From Nitrospira sp. (GTDB lineage Bacteria; Nitrospirota; Nitrospiria; Nitrospirales; Nitrospiraceae): DNA of 64,000 bases. This document shows, piece after piece, positions 59,601 through 64,000 of this stretch (positions are counted from its first letter, which is position 1; every line of letters starts with the position of its first letter). The stretch is from contig CP054184.1 of NCBI GenBank assembly GCA_015709715.1, positions 620,001 to 684,000 on the forward strand, written 5' to 3'. The translations under genes and the position numbers were made by a program. Under the pieces are notes generated by a model, which saw only the letters and a program-made list of their open reading frames with translations, did no database searches and was not told the DNA's origin.

Positions 59601-59779
59601 CAATCCCGCGCATCCACTTCACGCCAGGGCAGGGCCGCGGCAGGCAGGACGATTTGAATCGGCGAGGCCACTTCGCGCCAGAGGAATCTCGTCCGCAACA
59701 GCGGGTGCCGATCCACGATCTGCTGCCACGCGCTGCGGAACATTGCGAGATCAAGGTCACCCTCCATCCGCCAACTCAT
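56645..59779 (-). CDS. NRPS: C (N-terminus missing), A(Ser), T with acidic C-terminal tail
   Basis: 1044 residues from the first available ATG (59779). The open frame actually continues upstream as [18 protein letters not shown] to a TAA at 59834-59836, directly behind LSPLQ at the end of the preceding gene, so this is the rest of a protein interrupted by a stop. Domains from here: condensation domain lacking its first core motif, with intact [10 protein letters not shown]; Ser A domain (aa about 410-940, repeated cassette, DVWHVSLIDK); T about 963 ([11 protein letters not shown]); and an acidic tail with [19 protein letters not shown] that looks like a docking helix for the next synthetase. 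Whether it is translated separately, by readthrough or not at all cannot be decided from sequence. The next gene follows after two bases. Confidence 0.8.
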   Translation of the reverse strand: MSWRMEGDLDLAMFRSAWQQIVDRHPLLRTRFLWREVASPIQIVLPAAALPWREVDARDCPASEQEAWFSRLVEGDRLTDFDFELPPLMRVLLFRVAEEAYDVLWTHHHMLMDGWCLPILLQEVLTVYEALRRKRVPCLEPVTPYRHHIARLLKQNLAEAGRFWRAALKGMTIPTVLGEEIAPEEIAQGSPNGIATITLSPEASAQLRTFAQTHRVTLNTLVQGAWAILLSRYSRESEVLFGTTVSGRSADIPGIERMVGLFINTLPLRVRVAPEAVLTEWLRSLLEQNGELRQFEQTPLVQIQGWSDIQRGQPLFESLIVFDNHPLDETLESSSGMVVERVALSGQTNYPLTLNVLPGKELMLSLWYHRNRFRDETADRMVRHIETLLVAMTQAPDTCLGLLPLLTGAERQQVVGVWNRTGRVYPDAAVPVQLAAQAARTPAAIAVRAGATTVTYAALLEQAYQVAQALRGRGIGPEALVAVALERSVDLVVALLGTWYAGAAFVPLDPSYPVARLRYMLDDSQAALLVTDGAQAARLAHAGPTLCLDRDRATLATYPATPPPGRLADAQLAYVLYTSGSTGQPKGAGNTHAGLRNRLQWMQEAYGLTAADRVLQKTPISFDVSVWEFFWPLLVGAELVMAEPGAHKDPAQLIQHIVAQGVTTLHFVPPMLQAFLDQPGVETCRSLRQIVCSGEALPATVPPRVQQQLPGVALHNLYGPTEAAIDVTAWTCPTPPAATVPIGRPIANLQIYVRDPQGEPVPIGVPGECYIGGIGVGRGYHRRPALTAARFVPDPFSAQPGQRLYRTGDLVRYRSDGTIEYLGRLDHQVKIRGVRIEVGEVEAALRQQPGIREAVVVARRDGPGGARLVGYVTTDPAQPFEPAALKAGLAQTLPEYLVPAVVVRLAQLPLSPNGKVDRQALPAPDVEAPRPTAYEAPATVTEQQLAAIWSQVLGLAQVGRHDNFFELGGDSITSLQVLAKAHREGITLTPKQLFEHPTVAAAATVAVIGGIDAMPSSAEEKDAADILDVELSDEEMENLLKEIG
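56865..58572 (-). repeat. serine A-domain cassette, copy 3 (1708 bp shared with copy 2)
   Basis: Identical by eye to 50344-52051. Both borders sit at domain linkers: the C-A linker on the right and within the T-domain core motif on the left. Confidence 0.92.
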
Positions 59780-59833
59780 CTGCTCGATATAGACACCGGA
59801 GACCGGGGCATACAGGCTGTGGAAGAGGAGCCC

Positions 59834-62800
59834 TTACTGCAGCGGGCTCAGCGGGTAGACATCCTCCAGGTTCGGGCAGGCCGCTTCCGCCGACGCCCGC
59901 GAGGCCTCGTCGACGAGGGGACCGGAGAGGTCCATCGCTGGCGCTGAAAGGCTCGCGGCTTGAGATTGAGCCAACGCCGCGGCCAACTCCGCCACGGTCT
60001 GGGATTGAAAGACCTGCCGCGGCGTGAGGCTGAAGCCGGCCTGTCTGACCCGGCTCACGACCTGCAGGCTCAAGATGGAATCGCCGCCGAGTTCGAAAAA
60101 ATTGTCATGGATGCCGACCCGTTCCCGTTGCAACACGTCCGCCCAGATCGACGCCACCAACGCTTCAACCGCATCACGAGGGGCTGCATACCCGGCGTCA
60201 CCGAGATCGTCGGGGATCGGCAAGGCCGCGCGATCCACCTTGCCGTTCGCGGTGCGCGGCAAGCCCTCCAAGTGAACGAATCGCGACGGGATCATCACCT
60301 CGGGCAGCCGCGACCGGAGCGCATTCTTCCAGGTTTCAATCGACGGCGCCTGGCCACCCGCCGTCACGACATAGGCCACCAGGCGCTTCTGACCCGGCCG
60401 GTCCTCGCGCACGACTGTGACGGCATCCTGAATACCTGACAGCTCCCTGAGGCGCGCGTCGATCTCTCCCGGTTCGATCCGCACCCCGCGCAACTTGATT
60501 TGATGGTCCACCCGCCCCAAGAACTCCAGGCTACCGTCCTGACGGCGGCGCACCAGGTCTCCCGTTCGATAGAGGCGCGCACCGGGCTCCGTCCCGAAGG
60601 GATCGGGGATGAAGGCCACAGCGGTACGCCCCGAATCTTGAAGGTAGCCTCTGCCCACCCCAACTCCGCCGATGCAGAGTTCCCCGGGCACCCCTACCGG
60701 CACCGGCGCCAACCAGCGGTCCACCACCATGAGCCGAGTCCCCCGAATGGGCCGTCCGATCGGCATACAGACGTCTTCGGCAGCCGGTGGTGAGGTGATC
60801 GTCGCCGTGGCGACGTCATCCGCACATTCGGCCGGTCCATAGGCATTCACCAGCGGCACGTGCGGGTACCGTCCCAGCCACTCGCGACTAAGTTGCGGCG
60901 GCAAGGCTTCGCCTGTCGGCAACAACCATCGCAAGGCACGGAGCGGGGGAACGCCGGCTTGTTCTCCCCCCACCATCCCCTGGAGCAACACCGGCACCGT
61001 CTCGGCCACCGTGACGGATTCGTACTCCAGACAGGTCAGGAGCCGCAGAGGATCACGGGCCACGTCGTCCGGGACGATCAGGGTGCATCCGCCGCAGAGG
61101 AGAGCTGCCAGGTGCTGCCACACGGAAATGTCGAAACAGGCCGAGGCCGTTTGTGCCACCACATCGTTCGGCCCCAATCCCAAGGAGTCACACTTGCTCC
61201 AGAGGTGGTTCATCAACCCCCGCTGTGTGACCATGGCGCCCTTGGGAATTCCTGTCGAACCCGACGTATAGATGACGTAGGCCAGCTGGTCCGGCGAGCA
61301 GGCGCGGAGCCGACGGCGCGGAGTCTTCCCCTCTCTCTCCATGTCCTGGATCGTGAGGAGCCGCGTCTCACCGGTCGCAAGACGGGGAGAGGCCTCGGCG
61401 ACCAGGGCGCGGTAGGTCTCGCTCGTCACGACGACGGAGGCAGCACTCGAGTGGATCAGATCGCCCCAACGGGCGGGAGGATGTGACGGATCCAACGGCA
61501 GGTAGGTCCCGCCGGCCTTCAATAGGCCCACGATGCCGGTGAGTAGATCCAGACCACGGTCGAGCAACAGGGCGACGATCCTGTCAGGGCCGATGCCGGC
61601 AGCCGTCAGCGCGTGGGCGACTCGGTTCGCCGATTCGTTCAATGCTTCGTAGGTCCTGGTCTGTCCCCCACATTGCACGGCGACAGCGTTCGGAGTCCGT
61701 GCGACCTGCGCCTCGAAAGCCGCAGCAAAGTCAAACCACCTGTCCGTAACGGGGACAGCAGGCCCGACCAGTAGGGCCTGCTGCTGCTCTTCGATCGACA
61801 GCAGCGGCAACTCGCTCAGTCTGCGGCCCGGCGTCTCAGCGATGCCGGCCACAAGGGTCTGGAAATGCCCGGCCATACGGGCAATGGTCGCGGCGTCGAA
61901 CAGATCGGTGTTGTACTCAAAGGCCCCTTCCAGCCCCGTCTCCGTCTCGGCCATGTCCAGCGAGAGATCGAACTTCGCTGCCGCCGCATCGACTTCGGTG
62001 ATGTCGACCTGCAACCCGGGCAACCGGACGGCCTCGGCCAGCGTCGTCTGCAGCGCAAACAGCACTTGAAACAGCGGTGAGTGGCTGAGGACCCGCGCCG
62101 GCTTGAGCGCATCAACGAGTTCCTCGAACGGCAGCTCCTGATGCTCCTGCGCCCCGATCACGACTTCACGTACCCGCTCGAGCAGGCCAAGGAAGGTCGG
62201 GTCCTGCGAGAGGTCCGTACGCAGCACGAGGGTATTCGCAAAAAAGCCGATGAGATCTTCCGTCTCGCGTTTCGTCCGGCAAGCGATGGGGGTACCGACA
62301 CAGACATCCTCGACCCCCGTATACCGCATGAGCCAGGTCTGGAAGGCGGCCAACAGGGTCATGAAGAGGGTCACGTTGTGCCGCCGGCTGAGCTCGCGCA
62401 ACCCATCGGCCACGGCCCGCGGCAAGGTGAAGGCGTACCGGCTGCCCGACGAGGTTTGGACCGCCCCGCGCGGGTGGTCTGCGGGCAGTTCGACCACCGG
62501 CAGGTCTCCGGCCAGTTGCCGCTTCCAATAGGTCAGGTGCCGATCGAGGACTTCGCCCTGCAGCCACCCCCGTTGCCACTCCGCATAGTCGGCATATTGG
62601 ATGGGAAGCGCCGGCAACGCTGCGCCGATCCCCTCCACCGCCTCGACGTACAACTGGCCGAATTCCCGCGCCAGGATTTGCGCCGACCAACCGTCGCATA
62701 CGATATGGTGCAGCGTGACCACCAACAGATGGTCGTCCTCCGCGATGTCGAGCAGCCGCAGGCGCAGCAGCGGCCCCCGACGAAGATCGAACGGGCGTCG

Positions 62801-63136
62801 AGCCTCCTGACGCGCCGCCGCCGCGATGGCAACGGGATCGGACGAAACCACGCCGTCCTCCAGCGTGACGCGGCCCTCGGCTGCAATGATTTGAACCGGC
62901 TCCCCGTTGTCGGAGGTGAACGTGGTCCGCAGCACCTCGTGCCGCTCGACGATGCGGTTGAAACAGTCCAGCAGGACCCGGCGATCCACCAGCCCCTTCA
63001 TCCGCACGGCGATGGCCGTGTTGTACGACGCACTCTCCGGTTCCAACTGCGAGAGGAACCAGAGCCGCCGTTGGCCGAAACTCATGGGAAACAGATATTG
63101 CTCCGGATCTTGCGTCTGCTCGTGGGGCATCAGCAT
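59834..63136 (-). CDS. NRPS: C, A(Dab), T, then the first residues of a C domain ending at an in-frame stop
   Basis: 1100 residues from the ATG at 63136 (GGGGAG ten bases upstream; a second ATG at 63130 is an alternative). C (aa 18-448) begins FPMSFGQRRLWFLSQLEPES and has canonical HHIVCDGWS. A (472-972) pocket read as DIWELTADDK, Dab-like. T about 1015 ([11 protein letters not shown]). The last residues LEDVYPLSPLQ are the start of a condensation domain, whose motif should read [11 protein letters not shown]; a TAA stands where the second Gln is expected and the frame continues intact beyond it. One C-to-T change (CAA to TAA) would explain it. The start overlaps the end of the hydroxylase gene by seven bases, so translation is coupled. 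Confidence 0.88.
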   Translation of the reverse strand: MLMPHEQTQDPEQYLFPMSFGQRRLWFLSQLEPESASYNTAIAVRMKGLVDRRVLLDCFNRIVERHEVLRTTFTSDNGEPVQIIAAEGRVTLEDGVVSSDPVAIAAAARQEARRPFDLRRGPLLRLRLLDIAEDDHLLVVTLHHIVCDGWSAQILAREFGQLYVEAVEGIGAALPALPIQYADYAEWQRGWLQGEVLDRHLTYWKRQLAGDLPVVELPADHPRGAVQTSSGSRYAFTLPRAVADGLRELSRRHNVTLFMTLLAAFQTWLMRYTGVEDVCVGTPIACRTKRETEDLIGFFANTLVLRTDLSQDPTFLGLLERVREVVIGAQEHQELPFEELVDALKPARVLSHSPLFQVLFALQTTLAEAVRLPGLQVDITEVDAAAAKFDLSLDMAETETGLEGAFEYNTDLFDAATIARMAGHFQTLVAGIAETPGRRLSELPLLSIEEQQQALLVGPAVPVTDRWFDFAAAFEAQVARTPNAVAVQCGGQTRTYEALNESANRVAHALTAAGIGPDRIVALLLDRGLDLLTGIVGLLKAGGTYLPLDPSHPPARWGDLIHSSAASVVVTSETYRALVAEASPRLATGETRLLTIQDMEREGKTPRRRLRACSPDQLAYVIYTSGSTGIPKGAMVTQRGLMNHLWSKCDSLGLGPNDVVAQTASACFDISVWQHLAALLCGGCTLIVPDDVARDPLRLLTCLEYESVTVAETVPVLLQGMVGGEQAGVPPLRALRWLLPTGEALPPQLSREWLGRYPHVPLVNAYGPAECADDVATATITSPPAAEDVCMPIGRPIRGTRLMVVDRWLAPVPVGVPGELCIGGVGVGRGYLQDSGRTAVAFIPDPFGTEPGARLYRTGDLVRRRQDGSLEFLGRVDHQIKLRGVRIEPGEIDARLRELSGIQDAVTVVREDRPGQKRLVAYVVTAGGQAPSIETWKNALRSRLPEVMIPSRFVHLEGLPRTANGKVDRAALPIPDDLGDAGYAAPRDAVEALVASIWADVLQRERVGIHDNFFELGGDSILSLQVVSRVRQAGFSLTPRQVFQSQTVAELAAALAQSQAASLSAPAMDLSGPLVDEASRASAEAACPNLEDVYPLSPLQ

Positions 63137-64000
63137 GGATCGTCGGCTCCCCGTGGCTCCGCCATGGCCACCAAGATCTGCCGCCGTCCCTTGAAGGGCG
63201 TACGCCCGTGCGCGGCGAGCATGTTGTCGAGCATCATCACATCTCCCTGCTGCCAGGGGAATTGCACCGCCAGGATGCGATACACGCCGCGAATCTCCTC
63301 CAACAGTTCGGATTCGATCGGACTTCCGTCGCCGTAACAGGCATTGCGAGGCAAGTCCTCTTCCGCCACGACGGCCAACAGGGCCTCCCGCACCGCGGGC
63401 TCCAGATTCGAGACATGAAATAGATGGGCTTGGTTGAACCACACGCTTTCGCCGGTGCGAGGATGGACCGCGACCGCCTGCGCCACCTGCCTGGTACGCA
63501 GTTCGCCGTCTTTCTTCCACTCGTAGAGAATGCCGTTGTTGCGACAGAAACGCTCCACCACCGTCGGATCGTGGCTGTTGAATACCTTTTGCCAAGGCAC
63601 ATCCAATCCGTTGCCGTAATTGCGGACGTACATGATTCCTTTCTCGATAAGGCGTTCGCGAATCCTGACCGGGATCCGGCGATAGACCTCCCGGCTGTCC
63701 GCGATCGGCGTGTAGCCCCCTTCCTCGGGCACCTGGCTGCAGTAGAACCAGATTTTCATCGGCCACTCGCGCGTGTAGGCCTGCTCGTTGTGCAGCGGAA
63801 TCGATTGATGCGGCGGATATTCGGTCGAGGTGTAGACCTGCTGATGTACCTGCGATCGCGGGGTCGAACCGAATTCGTAAGACACGAGGGAGGACGTGAA
63901 GGCGCCGATGAACGACTCGAAATCGGTAACGCTGCGGATCGGCAGGCCGCGAAACAGCAGGCCTCCGCAGGACGGCAGGAGGGTCTCCGCATGCCGACGA
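63130..64000 (-). CDS. TauD/SyrP-like Fe(II)/2-oxoglutarate hydroxylase (5' end outside window)
   Basis: The frame is open from the right edge (GGLLFRGLPIRSVTDFESFI) to the TGA at 63130-63132, at least 290 residues. Iron site HNE in IPLHNEQAYTREW, WFNQAHLFHVSNLEPAVREA, and distal His in DNMLAAHGRTPFKGRR. It is closely similar in plan to the hydroxylase fused to the NRPS at 39827-48781. It may be free-standing or, by analogy, the C-terminal domain of an upstream NRPS. In siderophore pathways such enzymes beta-hydroxylate Asp or His on a carrier domain; an Asp target is inferred. It overlaps the next NRPS gene. Confidence 0.88.
   Translation of the reverse strand, partial: RRHAETLLPSCGGLLFRGLPIRSVTDFESFIGAFTSSLVSYEFGSTPRSQVHQQVYTSTEYPPHQSIPLHNEQAYTREWPMKIWFYCSQVPEEGGYTPIADSREVYRRIPVRIRERLIEKGIMYVRNYGNGLDVPWQKVFNSHDPTVVERFCRNNGILYEWKKDGELRTRQVAQAVAVHPRTGESVWFNQAHLFHVSNLEPAVREALLAVVAEEDLPRNACYGDGSPIESELLEEIRGVYRILAVQFPWQQGDVMMLDNMLAAHGRTPFKGRRQILVAMAEPRGADDPC

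Noticed and set aside
56645-59779. Treating this frame as a normal complete NRPS gene starting at 59779
   Set aside because: The condensation domain would lack its first core motif, which is present in frame upstream as far as the TAA.

Overview
The window is a GC-rich stretch of chromosome from a Gram-negative bacterium: it carries outer-membrane beta-barrels, TonB-dependent receptors and TonB/ExbB/ExbD sets. The combination of glgC, a divided Ski2-like helicase and a large iron island reminds me of Nitrospira-type genomes, but that is recollection and nothing in the sequence proves it.

Left part (1-9.9 kb) looks like ordinary chromosome: a PotA/FbpC-type ABC ATPase running off the left edge behind a small coiled-coil gene (both minus); glgC overlapping a helicase encoded as two genes in inverted order (motifs IV-VI upstream, motifs I-III downstream); an outer-membrane barrel; a secreted BACON-like/FN3 protein with proline-rich linkers and an exact internal 340-bp duplication; tRNA-Arg(ACG); and a ZIP metal transporter.

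Middle part (9.9-32.7 kb) is an iron-uptake island. Two sets of FecI sigma factor, FecR anti-sigma and STN-containing TonB-dependent siderophore receptor are present. The first is in an apparent operon with an AraC-type HTH regulator and a TonB; the second is divergent from a Fur-family gene. Around them lie a PepSY-TM putative reductase, a tiny Com-like zinc-finger gene, a small lipoprotein, about 1 kb of decayed remnants of another receptor and PepSY gene, an S9 peptidase lipoprotein, an ExbB-ExbD-TonB operon, a Tat-type secreted protein and an RND adaptor/permease pair that could export the siderophore.

Right part (32.7-64 kb, all minus strand, transcribed leftwards) is a non-ribosomal peptide synthetase assembly line that continues beyond the right edge. 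Reading A-domain specificity residues by eye and following gene order, it predicts ...-Dab-Ser-Dab-D-Ser-Asp-Dab-(beta-hydroxy)Asp-Ser and release by a C-terminal thioesterase. Two TauD/SyrP-like hydroxylases (one fused to an NRPS, one at the right edge) and an atypical condensation-like domain before an Asp-type A domain fit the known logic of beta-hydroxyaspartate siderophores. Together with the middle part this is one make-export-sense-import system for a probably novel siderophore.

The most striking details are: (i) the three Ser A domains are essentially identical 1.65-kb DNA cassettes cut almost exactly at domain borders; (ii) an in-frame TAA in the first core motif of a condensation domain splits one NRPS gene in two; (iii) the inverted split helicase; (iv) the C-hydroxylase / interface-A(Asp) arrangement across a gene border.
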